A stretch of DNA of 64,000 nucleotides from JAXLWB01 sp046328715 (GTDB lineage: Bacteria; Chloroflexota; Anaerolineae; Caldilineales; Caldilineaceae). Numbering within the stretch: the first letter of the stretch is position 1; each line of letters starts with the position of its first letter. The stretch lies in NCBI GenBank assembly GCA_046328715.1, contig JAXLWB010000002.1, positions 321,081-385,080 of the forward strand. Direction: 5' to 3'. This document shows, one piece after another, positions 7,975-16,590 of the stretch. A program made the position numbers and the translations under genes. The notes below the pieces were generated by a model. It had not been told where the DNA came from. It saw only the letters and a program-made list of their open reading frames with translations, and did not search any database.

Positions 7975-9591
7975 ATGAATCGACCACAAGTAGTAAATCA
8001 ACCCACAACCAGCCAACACCTTGCGTATGGCATCAACCAAATCGCCGATCTGCTGGCACCGACCCTGGGTCCGCGTGGCGGTGTGGTCGCCCATCGCGTC
8101 GATACCCGACGCACAGAGATGTTGGATGATTCAAGCACGGTGGTACGGCGCATTATCAGCCTTGGCGACGCTCAGCGTGATATCGGGGCGATGATCATGC
8201 GCAGCCTGATCTGGCGAGTTGGCCAGAGATCGGGCGATGGTGGCGCGACTGCTGCCGTCCTGGCTCGTGCGCTCTTTAATGAAGGATTGCGCCAGATCAC
8301 GGCAGGTGCCAACGCCATGCAATTGGCGCAGGGCGTTCGTTTGGGCGTCGATGTTGCGCTTGAGGAGTTGAAGAAACAGTCGCAACCGATTACCAGCGAA
8401 GATGAACTCGCTCATCTCGCCTATAGTATTGCTGGGCGGCGCGATTTGGCGATGGTGCTAGGCGAAATGGCCTATCTGCTCGGGCCAGACGCCAATGTCA
8501 TTATCGACAAGCTCGTAGCCCCTTATTTGGAACGACGTTATATTACAGGTGCCCACTTCAAAGCGCAGATCAGCAGTATGTTCTTTTATACTGAGCCACA
8601 GAAGAAGCGCACCTTGCTCGTTTCACCCTTGATCGCTCTGGTTGACCAACAGTTGACCGAAGCAGAACAGGCAGTGGCACTCTTAGAAGCGGCACTACAA
8701 CGCAAGGCGAAAGCACTCGCCATCATTGCCCACGATATCACCGGTCCTGCCTTGCATGTTTTGGTGAGTAACAATCAATTGCCCAAAGAGAAGAAGAAAT
8801 TGGAGATCTTTGGCGGCAAGTTGATGGTCTTGGGCGAAGAACGCACCTATGGCTATAGCGACCTGGCAATGATGACTGGAGCGACCTTGCTTGGGCCGAC
8901 TCGCACCCGTTCGGCCATTGCTGCCAAGCCAGAAGACTTGGGCGTCACCCAGCGTGTGGAACACTCGGACGCAGGCTTAGTGATTGTAACACCGCCTGAA
9001 GCGCGTGCGACGATCCGAGAAACGGTCAACGCACTTCGTTTCCAACTTTCCGAACTACCCTTTAATGATGAAGAGCGCCCCAAATTGGTTCGGCGGCTTT
9101 CCACACTGACAGGTGGTTTGGGGGAACTGAAGATTGGTGCCTATAACCAGCCTGAACGAGACCAACTGGAAGAGTATAGCTCGCGGGCGCTCAAGGTGCT
9201 TTCTTCTGCGCAAAAAGGGGGCGTGGTCGCTGGGGCAGGTGCGGCACTTCTGCACTGTGTGCCAGCCGTCAATGCCATTCAGGCCGAAGGGGATGTCGCT
9301 GTCGGTGTCAAGTTGCTTGCCACTGTTCTGAGTGCACCGCTGCGACAGATTCTGGTCAACTACGGTGTACCATCCGAGGCGCTCTATCTACAACAGATCG
9401 CCGATGCTGGGGCGCCTGCTAGCTTTGATGCACGGACTGGAGAAGTCGTCAACGGCTTCAGCGACGGGGTCCTCGATGTCACCGATGTCACAGTTGACGT
9501 ACTACAGACAGCCATCAGCGGTGCCTTAATGGCCTTGACCACCGATGCGATTGTCTATCACAAAAATCCCCAACAAAGTATGGAACCTTGA
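7975..9591 (+). CDS. Divergent GroEL-like (Cpn60) chaperonin, probable low ATPase
   Basis: Full-length Cpn60-fold protein of 538 residues, alignable to GroEL from equatorial to apical domain: TLGPRGGVV, SGDGGATAAVLARAL, PLIALVDQQL, KALAIIAHDI, GGVVAGAGAALL and GVLDVTDV. Key positions differ. GDGTTT is GDGGAT (G87-T92); D52 is kept; but the position aligned by eye with GroEL Asp398, needed for ATP hydrolysis, is R404. GGG before the last helices is GAG, and the C-terminal GGM tail is absent. No groES is nearby. It may bind nucleotide but turn it over slowly, or be a specialised paralogue. The beta-propeller gene downstream is a candidate client or partner; that link is inference. Confidence 0.88.
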   Translation: MNRPQVVNQPTTSQHLAYGINQIADLLAPTLGPRGGVVAHRVDTRRTEMLDDSSTVVRRIISLGDAQRDIGAMIMRSLIWRVGQRSGDGGATAAVLARALFNEGLRQITAGANAMQLAQGVRLGVDVALEELKKQSQPITSEDELAHLAYSIAGRRDLAMVLGEMAYLLGPDANVIIDKLVAPYLERRYITGAHFKAQISSMFFYTEPQKKRTLLVSPLIALVDQQLTEAEQAVALLEAALQRKAKALAIIAHDITGPALHVLVSNNQLPKEKKKLEIFGGKLMVLGEERTYGYSDLAMMTGATLLGPTRTRSAIAAKPEDLGVTQRVEHSDAGLVIVTPPEARATIRETVNALRFQLSELPFNDEERPKLVRRLSTLTGGLGELKIGAYNQPERDQLEEYSSRALKVLSSAQKGGVVAGAGAALLHCVPAVNAIQAEGDVAVGVKLLATVLSAPLRQILVNYGVPSEALYLQQIADAGAPASFDARTGEVVNGFSDGVLDVTDVTVDVLQTAISGALMALTTDAIVYHKNPQQSMEP

Positions 9592-9673
9592 TCAGTAGGA
9601 CAGTGAGTCAGTGAAACAGTAAAACAGTCACCTCTGAATTACTGGCCTACTGACTCTCTGTCCCACTGTTTTA
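9592..9673. repeat. Intergenic hairpin of ACAGTGA-type repeats
   Basis: Left-arm units resemble ACAGTGAGTC; the right arm carries the complement (GACTCTCTGTCCCACTGT). It lies between the chaperonin-like and beta-propeller genes. The same unit family recurs at 18880, 23821 and 30834. Confidence 0.7.
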
Positions 9674-9689
9674 ACCTGGAGTTTGGATT

Positions 9690-10520
9690 ATGCCGATTGT
9701 TCTTTCACTTGCCTATTCAAATGATACATTATATGCCGCCGGTCCAGAGGGGCTATTTCAACTAGAGGATGGCGAATTAGTACCCATTGCGCAGCCTCAG
9801 TCTGAATTGGCCTGTTGCGCTGCGGTTAATGGGCGGCTGCTCGTAGGTGGTTTGCCACATGGGGTGGCATTTACGTTGGCCAATCAGAGTTGGCAAGCCG
9901 GTTGGATGGATGGGGTAGCGGAGTCAGTCTACTGCATTGCGCCCGATCCACGCGTAGATCTGAATGGTGTTCTGCTGGCTGGTGCGGCAGGTGGTGGCAT
10001 CTTACGCACTCACAACCGTGGCGTTACCTGGTCGGTCTGTAACTTTGGCTTGCAGGAATTCAATGTATTGGCCCTGGCCTGGGCACCACCAGCCCCAGAA
10101 CAACAGTGGCCGCGCTGGGAGATGGTTTTTGCTGGAACTGAACATGGCGTCTATCGTTCGCCGAATGGCGGACGCGGCTGGAAGCGCAGCGAAGGGGTCG
10201 AAGGGGTTGTACAATCAGTTGCGGTAGCCAGCGATTTTCACGAAAGTGGTGTGGTGTTGGCGGCGACCGAAAGCAATGGCCTCTGGCGCTCGACTGATCT
10301 AGGTCGCACCTTTGTACAAGTAGAAAACGCACCCAGTCAGGTCAATGTCGTCATTGCCACGGAACAAGGTTGGTTCTTGAGCGATGCAACGGGCATTTGG
10401 CGATCCTCGAATGGCACCGATTGGCAAAAAGTCGCTGAATTACCTCCAGCACTCTCTTTACTTGTCGCTGGCGGTCATGTCTGGGGCGGCGGTGAATCTG
10501 GCGTTTTTGCGGTAATTTGA
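9690..10520 (+). CDS. BNR/Asp-box-like beta-propeller protein
   Basis: Protein of 276 residues made of repeated propeller strands: LYAAGPEGLFQL, GGGILRTHNRGVTW, FAGTEHGVYRSPNGGRGW, VLAATESNGLWRSTDLGRTF and WFLSDATGIWRSSNGTDW. The S/T-x-N/D-x-G-x-x-W patterns are Asp-box-like turns as found in sialidases and Vps10-type propellers, but no glycosidase catalytic residues are recognised. No signal peptide is visible, so it is probably cytoplasmic. ATG at 9690 follows CTGGAG. It lies 98 bases after the chaperonin-like gene on the same strand, suggesting a functional pair. Function unknown. Confidence 0.75.
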   Translation: MPIVLSLAYSNDTLYAAGPEGLFQLEDGELVPIAQPQSELACCAAVNGRLLVGGLPHGVAFTLANQSWQAGWMDGVAESVYCIAPDPRVDLNGVLLAGAAGGGILRTHNRGVTWSVCNFGLQEFNVLALAWAPPAPEQQWPRWEMVFAGTEHGVYRSPNGGRGWKRSEGVEGVVQSVAVASDFHESGVVLAATESNGLWRSTDLGRTFVQVENAPSQVNVVIATEQGWFLSDATGIWRSSNGTDWQKVAELPPALSLLVAGGHVWGGGESGVFAVI

Positions 10521-10583
10521 TGCAGGATGCAAGAAGCAGGTGGCAAGGTAAACTTTTCTCCACGCTTGCCACCTACTTCTGAT
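10521..10583. repeat. Intergenic hairpin downstream of beta-propeller gene
   Basis: Arms containing AAGCAGGTGGCAAG and CTTGCCACCTACTTCT pair closely. It starts at the stop codon and could end transcription, though no clear U-tract follows. Confidence 0.6.
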
Positions 10584-10848
10584 TTGCTTTACCTCGTTAG
10601 ATTTCTTCTCCTTTTTTAGTATCGGTGTTCTCGCAAGGTCGAAAGTAAAAGTAGAGACGCGTATATTAGTGTACGCGGATTGTGCGTCTCTATAACTGTC
10701 TACCCACAAAAACCATTCCATTTTTTCACTACGCCCACTACACCTTCAAAAATGTATTTCAGGCTGAGAACGGGTATAATCAGCAGCAGGCTATGTGCCG
10801 CTATCCGATTCTGAACCATCACTCAACCGTTCGAGGGGGAAACTCTGT

Positions 10849-12057
10849 ATGCCTCAAACCATTACCAATCAGGACTTACTCAACCGTGCGCGTGCAATCC
10901 AGGAACAAATTCGCAGTTGGCGCCGTGAGATTCATCGTCACCCAGAACTCACTTTTACCGAGCATCGTACCGCCGGGCTGGTTAACAGTGTGTTGAGCGG
11001 AATGGGAATTGAGACCGAAACTGAAGTTGCCAAAACCGGCGTGATTGGTCATATCAAAGGCAGCAGCGGACCCACCGTTGGTCTGCGTGCCGATATGGAC
11101 GCCTTGCCGATTCAGGAGATCAACGGCACTGAGTTTGACAGCACACGCCCCGGCATCATGCACGCCTGTGGCCATGATGCCCACACGGCCATGCTCTTGG
11201 GTGCCGCCACCATTCTCAAAGGATTGGCCGACGAACAACGTCTACCAGGCACGATCCGCCTGCTCTTTCAGCCCAGCGAGGAAGCACAGGACGACGAAGG
11301 CAAATCCGGCGGCATGCGCATGGTGGAAGAAGGAGCGCTCAAGGGACTTGATGCGGTCTTTGGATTGCATGTCGATTCCAAACTCGATGTCGGCACGGTC
11401 GGCACACGCACGGGTCCGATGCTGGCTGCCGCTGACGAATTCGAGCTTACCATTCGTGGCTCCGGCGGACACGCTGCGGCCCCCCATCTCGCCCTCGATC
11501 CGATTGCCCTGACCGGTCTGGTCATCAATGCCGTCCATCAAATTGTCAGCCGCCGCGTCAACCCGATTGAATCAGGCGTGATCACCATCGGTTCGATTCA
11601 TGGTGGCAAAGCCAGCAACGTCATCCCCGAATCAGTAGAAATGACTGGCACGATCCGCTCGTATACACCTGAAATCCGCAGGCTGCTCCACGAAGAGTTG
11701 CAAAAAGCGGTCAATATTGTCGAAGCAATGGGTGGCAAAGCAGAACTGAAGATTCACTTCGGCTATCCGCCCACGGTTAATAACCCAGAAGCGACCGAAG
11801 TGATGTTTGCAGCCACCCGTGACCTACTGGGCACGGACAATGTAAAACTGGCCGACATGGTAATGGGTGCCGAAGATTTTAGCTACATGGCCCAGGCAGC
11901 ACCCGGTTGTTTCCTGCGCATCGGCGTCAAAAACCCATCTTGGGAGCGCGCCTATCCTGTTCACCGCGCCGACTTCCGCCTGGACGAGGATGCCCTTCCC
12001 GTGGGCGCAGCAGCCATGGCAGCGGCCGCATTACGTTGGATGGAAGAGAAGAGATGA
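10849..12057 (+). CDS. M20-family amidohydrolase (amino-acid/hippurate hydrolase type)
   Basis: Zinc-dependent M20D peptidase-fold hydrolase of 402 residues; relatives cleave N-acyl or auxin-type amide conjugates of amino acids. Motifs in order: RREIHRHPELTFTEHRTA, VGLRADMDALPIQE, MHACGHDAHTAMLLGAA (metal and catalytic region), LLFQPSEEAQ, a dimerisation domain (GSGGHAAAPHLALDP) and MGAEDFSYMAQAAPG near the C-terminus. ATG at 10849 is preferred to an upstream GTG because AGGGGG precedes it. A paralogue of the same architecture lies at 24087-25256. The downstream lipoprotein frame may begin by overlapping this stop. Natural substrate unknown. Confidence 0.92.
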   Translation: MPQTITNQDLLNRARAIQEQIRSWRREIHRHPELTFTEHRTAGLVNSVLSGMGIETETEVAKTGVIGHIKGSSGPTVGLRADMDALPIQEINGTEFDSTRPGIMHACGHDAHTAMLLGAATILKGLADEQRLPGTIRLLFQPSEEAQDDEGKSGGMRMVEEGALKGLDAVFGLHVDSKLDVGTVGTRTGPMLAAADEFELTIRGSGGHAAAPHLALDPIALTGLVINAVHQIVSRRVNPIESGVITIGSIHGGKASNVIPESVEMTGTIRSYTPEIRRLLHEELQKAVNIVEAMGGKAELKIHFGYPPTVNNPEATEVMFAATRDLLGTDNVKLADMVMGAEDFSYMAQAAPGCFLRIGVKNPSWERAYPVHRADFRLDEDALPVGAAAMAAAALRWMEEKR

Positions 12058-12116
12058 GTGAACTGAAAATTACGAATAGCGAATGGCGAATGGCGAATAG
12101 TGTTGAAAGTCACCCG

Positions 12117-12899
12117 ATGGTGCGGGCTAGAGGCGTTGCTGCTTGTTCTCAAAGGCTATCGACGCTTGATATAATCCGCAATCTCCTCCTCCTACTACTT
12201 CTGCTCACCTTGATGGCAGCCTGTGGGGGACCGGAGCCGCAGCCCTTGACGTTACAGGCAGCGCCCTGGCAGAGTGGTGAGAGCAGCACCTATGATATTA
12301 CCGATCTCAACGGTCAGTTTGCCGGAACAACTATCTACTCTATTCAAAAGAGTACAGCCACACAAGCTGGGAATTGGATCGTTCGTCGCGAAACCGAGGC
12401 GCAAGGGAACAGTGAGATTGTGGAAGTTGAGATCACAGGCGATCACTTACGCCCACGCCAGACCAACTGGGCGCTAACCGATGGGAGCGGGACCGAGACC
12501 ATTGTGGCCAACTATGCCCAAGGTGTCGTGGATATGCAATTGACCTCTAAACAGAGCCAAATGCATACTGAGCAGCGCACAATCCCTACAGACAGTTACG
12601 ACGCTTACACCTTGATGATTCTGCTGCGCGCTATGCCACTGGCCAAGAACTACGCCACCCAGATGAATATTTTTACCGCCTTGACTGGTAACCTGGAACA
12701 GGCATTGGTGCGTGTACGTGGGACTGAGCAAATCGAGAGCGACGCTGGCGCCTTCGACACATGGCGGGTTGAGATAAAGATCGGGGAAAGTAAAACCCAG
12801 GCTTGGATTGGAACAAATACCCCCTATCCAGTCGTCAAGTATATAGATGGCCGTAACGGCGGTACTTATCTATTGTCTACGTTCGAAGCAGGCAAATAA
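12117..12899 (+). CDS. Predicted lipoprotein, DUF3108-like
   Basis: Secreted lipoprotein of about 260 residues. A basic start, a run of leucines and a lipobox ending L-M-A-A-C-G-G show a type II signal peptide. The mature part has a beta-rich pattern with VRGTEQIESDAGAFDTWRVE and TPYPVVKYI, reminiscent of DUF3108 proteins; this is tentative. Start is uncertain: ATG at 12054 overlaps the previous stop as ATGA, but the added residues are encoded by GAATGGC-type repeats (12062-12100), so ATG at 12117 is favoured. The stop overlaps the next start (TAATG), indicating co-translation. Confidence 0.75.
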   Translation: MVRARGVAACSQRLSTLDIIRNLLLLLLLLTLMAACGGPEPQPLTLQAAPWQSGESSTYDITDLNGQFAGTTIYSIQKSTATQAGNWIVRRETEAQGNSEIVEVEITGDHLRPRQTNWALTDGSGTETIVANYAQGVVDMQLTSKQSQMHTEQRTIPTDSYDAYTLMILLRAMPLAKNYATQMNIFTALTGNLEQALVRVRGTEQIESDAGAFDTWRVEIKIGESKTQAWIGTNTPYPVVKYIDGRNGGTYLLSTFEAGK

Positions 12900-13375
12900 T
12901 GCTCAAACTGGATCGCTTTACACTGGTGGTGATTGGAGTTGTCGTGGCCTTGATCGTGGCAGCTATTATTACGGTCAATCGCACAGGCGGCAACCAATCC
13001 CAGGCAGCTTACTTAACCGAAGACTCACCCGCAGCAGCAGTCTACAATGCGTTTTTGGCGCTGCAAAAAGGGGATCGCGAAACGATGCGCCAGCAGTACA
13101 GCAAAGCCATCCTCGCAGAGGTTGACAAGAATGACCAATATGGCCCTCTTGGAAAACAATCAACGCAGGGTAGCTATCCTGCACGCCGCCTGCGCATCCT
13201 CACAGAAGAGATCAACAGTAGCGATCCGACCAAAGCAACCGTCACCTTTGAAGTGGATAACTACAGCACAGGCGGGCTTTTTGATGCGGGTAACACTTGG
13301 AGTTCACAGCGCTCGGTTCCCTTGGTGCGCGAAGATAACCGCTGGAAGGTCGACGCAACCGAGTATTTCTATTGA
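12899..13375 (+). CDS. Small single-pass membrane-anchored protein, unknown function
   Basis: Not firmly recognised. 158 residues with an N-terminal transmembrane segment (residues about 8-28, LVVIGVVVALIVAAIITV) and an exported domain beginning EDSPAAAVYNAFLALQKGD, which resembles the helical start of DUF4878/NTF2-like small-molecule-cradle domains; the C-terminus NRWKVDATEYFY also fits that fold. The start overlaps the lipoprotein stop by one base, so the two are coupled and probably act together at the cell envelope. Confidence 0.75.
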   Translation: MLKLDRFTLVVIGVVVALIVAAIITVNRTGGNQSQAAYLTEDSPAAAVYNAFLALQKGDRETMRQQYSKAILAEVDKNDQYGPLGKQSTQGSYPARRLRILTEEINSSDPTKATVTFEVDNYSTGGLFDAGNTWSSQRSVPLVREDNRWKVDATEYFY

Positions 13376-13391
13376 GTTTCTGAACCTATTG

Positions 13392-13459
13392 TGAATTACG
13401 GATTGCGAGTCCGGGCAGAAGAGAGGTGACTCGCAATCTGCAATCTGCAATCCGCAATT
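13392..13459. repeat. Intergenic hairpin of GATTGCGA-type repeats
   Basis: The left arm (GAATTACGGATTGCGAGTC) pairs with the right arm, which consists of CAATCTG/CAATCCG tandem units. It ends three bases before the ATG of the next gene, so its stem could affect that gene's translation. Confidence 0.65.
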
Positions 13460-13462
13460 TCC

Positions 13463-15196
13463 ATGCTCACAGGCATTCTCTTTCCCATCATACTATTGGC
13501 GCTCGGTGGCGGCATTGTCTACACGATTGTGCAACGTCGCGACGAGACTGTGGATCGCGGGGCCGCAGTAAGGCGGCTCTACTTTTATCTGGTGGCGCTG
13601 ATCAGCTATATCACCGCGCTCTTTGGGTTGGATGGCATCCTGCGCACCTTAGCCGATGTCTGGTTGGGTGAGAAAAGTCTATATACCATCAATGATGAAC
13701 GCTATATTCGTGAGCAACTGGCGCGCACGGCTGGTTTCTTGTTGGTTGCGACGTTGATCTTTCTCTTGCACTGGGGCTATGTCCAGCAACGACGGCAACG
13801 TCCTGGTGAGGCTGGTTCGGCGCTGCGCAAGCTCTTCCTTTATGTAGGGTTGGGCTTTACCGTGGGTTTTGCGTTAGCAATTGGTTATCAATTGCTGTCG
13901 GGCATCGTCGATCTTGCCTTTGGCCTTCCGCTCTCGCAAAGCACCATCTGGCCTAGTCAATGGCTCTATTTAAGCGCCATGTTGTTGGCATGTTTCGGCC
14001 TGATCGCTTATCTGAATCGTACGCTTCACGGCGACGGCGACTACGGCCAGGAGAGCAATCGTGCGGCTGCGCTCTGGCGCCGACTCTATTTGCTGGTTGC
14101 CTGTCTGGTTGGTATCACCATTACCTTATGGGGCGTGACCTCGCTGTTGAGCGTCATTATCGAAAGCATACTAGATCAGCTATCGACCGTCCTGAGCATC
14201 TCAGCAGGAGGAACACCCAGTTGGAGTGGCCCGATTACGCAGTTGATCCTGGGTACGATTCTGCTGCGCCTGCATTGGAGTATGTGGCAATCCCTCCTCA
14301 CCGCTACAGCCACCCGTACCAACGAACTCAACTCGGCTGTACGACGACTCTATCTTTACGGCGCAGTCGTGATCGGGGCACTTTTTGCCTTGATCGGCTC
14401 GGCGATGATCTTAGATGCTTTCCTGCTGCGTGCCTTTGGCAGTACCAGTGATTCTCTGCTCGATATCATACGAGGGAATCGCATGGCACTAGCAGCCATT
14501 GGGCCGGGAGCGATTGCCTGGCGATTGTACTGGTTACAATTACACCGGGAGAGTGAGCGCTACGGGGAGAGCCGCCAAGGAGTCGAGGTACGCCGCGTCT
14601 ACTATTATGCGGTCGCAGCGACGGGATTGGCGTTGCTCTGGATTGGCGCTGGTACGTTGGTCCAGGTGGTTCTCGACTGGCTGATGAGCGGCGATCTGCT
14701 AGGGCAAGGGCTGTGGCGCGAGCCGCTGGCACATGGCTTGAGTATGCTTGCAGTGGGTGCTCCGGTCTGGTCATTACACTGGCAAGCCGTTCAACCAATT
14801 GCGCGCCAGAACAATGAAGCAGGTGCTGAGGAGCGTAGTGCATTGCCGCGACGCATTTACCTCTACGGCGTGGCATTGATCGGGGCATTGGTGATCCTCT
14901 TCTTCCTGGCACAGGTGGTTTATCGTTTCTTCCTGATGATCCTGGGCGACACGGAGAGTTCCTTCTTCTCGCCGCAGACCGCCAACGAAATTGCGCAAAG
15001 TCTGATTGCCGCCGCCTTGTGGGGCGTTCACATGCTGGCACTGCGTACCGACATGCGCATGGGCGGACCCACAGAGCCTGACAAAAGCAGTGATCGCCGA
15101 GCCGAGCTAGAGGCAAGAATCAGTCGATTGGAGACTGAACTGGCTGCAGCGAAAGAGGAATTAGCAAAAATAGAAAATGGGGAGTTGGGGGAATGA
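13463..15196 (+). CDS. Six-module DUF5671 membrane protein
   Basis: Integral membrane protein of 577 residues built from six copies of one module about 85 residues long. Each starts with an (R/K)-(L/V/I)-(Y/F)-x-Y-like motif: RRLYFYLVALI (37), RKLFLYVGLGF (122), RRLYLLVACLV (206), RRLYLYGAVVIG (294), RRVYYYAVAATG (377) and RRIYLYGVALIG (463). Several modules end with an HW-type motif (LLHW, LRLHW, WSLHW). The hydrophobic pattern suggests two or three membrane spans per module. The last 40 residues form a charged coiled coil (ARISRLETELAAAKEELAKI). DUF5671 has no known function. Its position after two envelope proteins suggests a membrane role. Confidence 0.85.
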   Translation: MLTGILFPIILLALGGGIVYTIVQRRDETVDRGAAVRRLYFYLVALISYITALFGLDGILRTLADVWLGEKSLYTINDERYIREQLARTAGFLLVATLIFLLHWGYVQQRRQRPGEAGSALRKLFLYVGLGFTVGFALAIGYQLLSGIVDLAFGLPLSQSTIWPSQWLYLSAMLLACFGLIAYLNRTLHGDGDYGQESNRAAALWRRLYLLVACLVGITITLWGVTSLLSVIIESILDQLSTVLSISAGGTPSWSGPITQLILGTILLRLHWSMWQSLLTATATRTNELNSAVRRLYLYGAVVIGALFALIGSAMILDAFLLRAFGSTSDSLLDIIRGNRMALAAIGPGAIAWRLYWLQLHRESERYGESRQGVEVRRVYYYAVAATGLALLWIGAGTLVQVVLDWLMSGDLLGQGLWREPLAHGLSMLAVGAPVWSLHWQAVQPIARQNNEAGAEERSALPRRIYLYGVALIGALVILFFLAQVVYRFFLMILGDTESSFFSPQTANEIAQSLIAAALWGVHMLALRTDMRMGGPTEPDKSSDRRAELEARISRLETELAAAKEELAKIENGELGE

Positions 15197-15262
15197 GGAG
15201 GTAAGGAGAATCAAGCACCTACCGCACTATCACCTCATCTCCCTATAGCTCTACTTCCCCAC
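15181..15262. repeat. Intergenic hairpin between convergent genes
   Basis: GGGAGTTGGGGGAATGAGGAGG-like units face CCTCATCTCCCTATAG-like complements. The element overlaps the ends of both convergent genes and may act as a bidirectional terminator. Confidence 0.55.
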
Positions 15263-15772
15263 TACATTCACGCCCCACTCAAAGACTAATCGTCCGCCGT
15301 TCCAACCACTGGCGAGAATCAACACGATCCCTAAAAGCAAAAGCAACGTAATCCAGATGCGTGACGCACTGTCGTTAAGCAGTTCATCTGGCGTGGCAAG
15401 ATTACTCGCATCAGCCGAGCGCTCGCCCCTACGTCTGGCGCGCTGCTTGGCCAGTAGTGGATAGCGCCAACGTTGATAGAGTAACAGTCCGTAGACCACA
15501 ATCTGTGCCAGACCCGTGCTGATGTGCCAATTGAGGATCGACTGATAGGGAGCCTGCGGCGGCAAGCCCCGCTGGGTAATCAGTCCGGTCAAGGCGGCCC
15601 CGATCGCAGCAATCCATCCCAACCCCATCAAGGGCCACACCAATGTCAGTAATAGTTGCAGTCGTTTGCCGTAAAGGTAAAACAGCGCACTGATACTAGC
15701 CAAAAGCAGAAGAGCAATTGGGAAGTGGACCGACGCAGGATGCAGTTTGACCAGAAAGAGATCCATGTTCAT
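15251..15772 (-). CDS. DUF2231-family membrane protein
   Basis: Polytopic protein of 173 residues with four predicted membrane segments. The N-terminal signature LHPASVHFPIALLLLASI is typical of DUF2231, whose His residues have been suggested to bind metal or heme. An RARRRG loop separates the third and last helices. The ATG overlaps the stop of the upstream nitroreductase as ATGA, so the pair is translationally coupled; it may sit in a small membrane redox unit. Function unknown. Confidence 0.85.
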   Translation of the reverse strand: MNMDLFLVKLHPASVHFPIALLLLASISALFYLYGKRLQLLLTLVWPLMGLGWIAAIGAALTGLITQRGLPPQAPYQSILNWHISTGLAQIVVYGLLLYQRWRYPLLAKQRARRRGERSADASNLATPDELLNDSASRIWITLLLLLGIVLILASGWNGGRLVFEWGVNVVGK

Positions 15773-16278
15773 TCGCTAAAAGGTGTTCCAAAGCGCTCGC
15801 TGTGGGCAACCTCCGCCAACGCTTTGCGTTTTTTCTTGCCTTGGCCGGTGGTCTGCGCAGGGTAGCCAAAAGGCAGAACGGCCAGCACATCTAGATTATC
15901 AGGAATCCCCAGCAAGGGTTTCACCTCAGTCATGCCGAGCCAACCGACCCAGTTCGAGCCAATTCCTTCGTCCCAGGCAGTCAAGACCATCGACTGGATG
16001 GCCCGGCTGGCGTCGGAGACGGCAAAGTCGGTCCGATCCACCACCACCACAATCGCCAATACGGCTTGCGCCGTGTAGGGTCCGCTGCCCAGCAACTGCC
16101 CCATCTTGCGTAATGTCTCATGCTCTTGGACCACGATAAAATGCCAGGGTTGCCGATTCATACTGCTGCCGGTCAAGCGACCAGCTTCAACGATGCGCTG
16201 GACTGCCGCAGCCGGGATCGGTTTATCTTGATAGGTGCGCACGGCCAATAGCGTGCGGACTGCATCGAAAACTTGCAT
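15769..16278 (-). CDS. Nitroreductase-family FMN protein, short form
   Basis: 169-residue nitroreductase-fold oxidoreductase. Recognisable parts are LLAVRTYQDKPIPAAAV, GRLTGSSMNRQPWHFIVV (FMN binding), AIQSMVLTAWDEGIGSNWVG and LLGIPDNLDVLAVLPFGYP. Its length matches the short bacterial branch. The C-terminus is basic (GKKKRKAL). It is the upstream partner of the coupled DUF2231 gene. It shares only family-level similarity with the nitroreductase at 5003-5677. Substrate unknown. Confidence 0.88.
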   Translation of the reverse strand: MQVFDAVRTLLAVRTYQDKPIPAAAVQRIVEAGRLTGSSMNRQPWHFIVVQEHETLRKMGQLLGSGPYTAQAVLAIVVVVDRTDFAVSDASRAIQSMVLTAWDEGIGSNWVGWLGMTEVKPLLGIPDNLDVLAVLPFGYPAQTTGQGKKKRKALAEVAHSERFGTPFSE

Positions 16279-16406
16279 AGCTCGCTCTCCACTTCACTCC
16301 GGGAACAGGATACTTCTGGAATGCGGTTTAGATAAATCGCTAAATACCAATCCTATCATAGATTGTACGTATTTCTGTATCGCTTCTTTTGATTGGTGCG
16401 CCTACG

Positions 16407-16454
16407 TCAGAGCCGGGAACGTCAGTGACCGGTCACTGACGTTCCCGGCTCTGA
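16407..16454. repeat. Perfect 48-base palindrome in a 312-base gap
   Basis: The two 24-base arms (16407-16430 and 16431-16454) are exact complements with no loop. A degenerate third copy follows at 16456-16490. The arm resembles those of the hairpin at 48223-48281 (CAGARCC...ACGT) and single arms near 23116 and 59572. The gap 16279-16590 contains no gene; its right end must hold the promoter of the homoserine dehydrogenase gene. Confidence 0.85.
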
Positions 16455-16590
16455 ACTGAGACCGGTCGCTTACGCTCTCGGTTCTGTGGTGGAGTGAGAA
16501 CGACCTGATCTTCCATTTTACAGCGAAACATTCATCCCATCCTACCCGCTGGTTTGAAAGAGTGTAACCTTGTGTTAACATTTACCATCT

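Noticed and set aside
9592..9673. CRISPR-like repeated units in intergenic regions
   Set aside because: Units are 7-8 bases, degenerate and self-complementary, with no constant repeat and spacer structure and no cas genes.
16407..16454. Insertion-sequence terminal inverted repeat
   Set aside because: The two arms directly abut; no transposase or flanking target duplication is visible.
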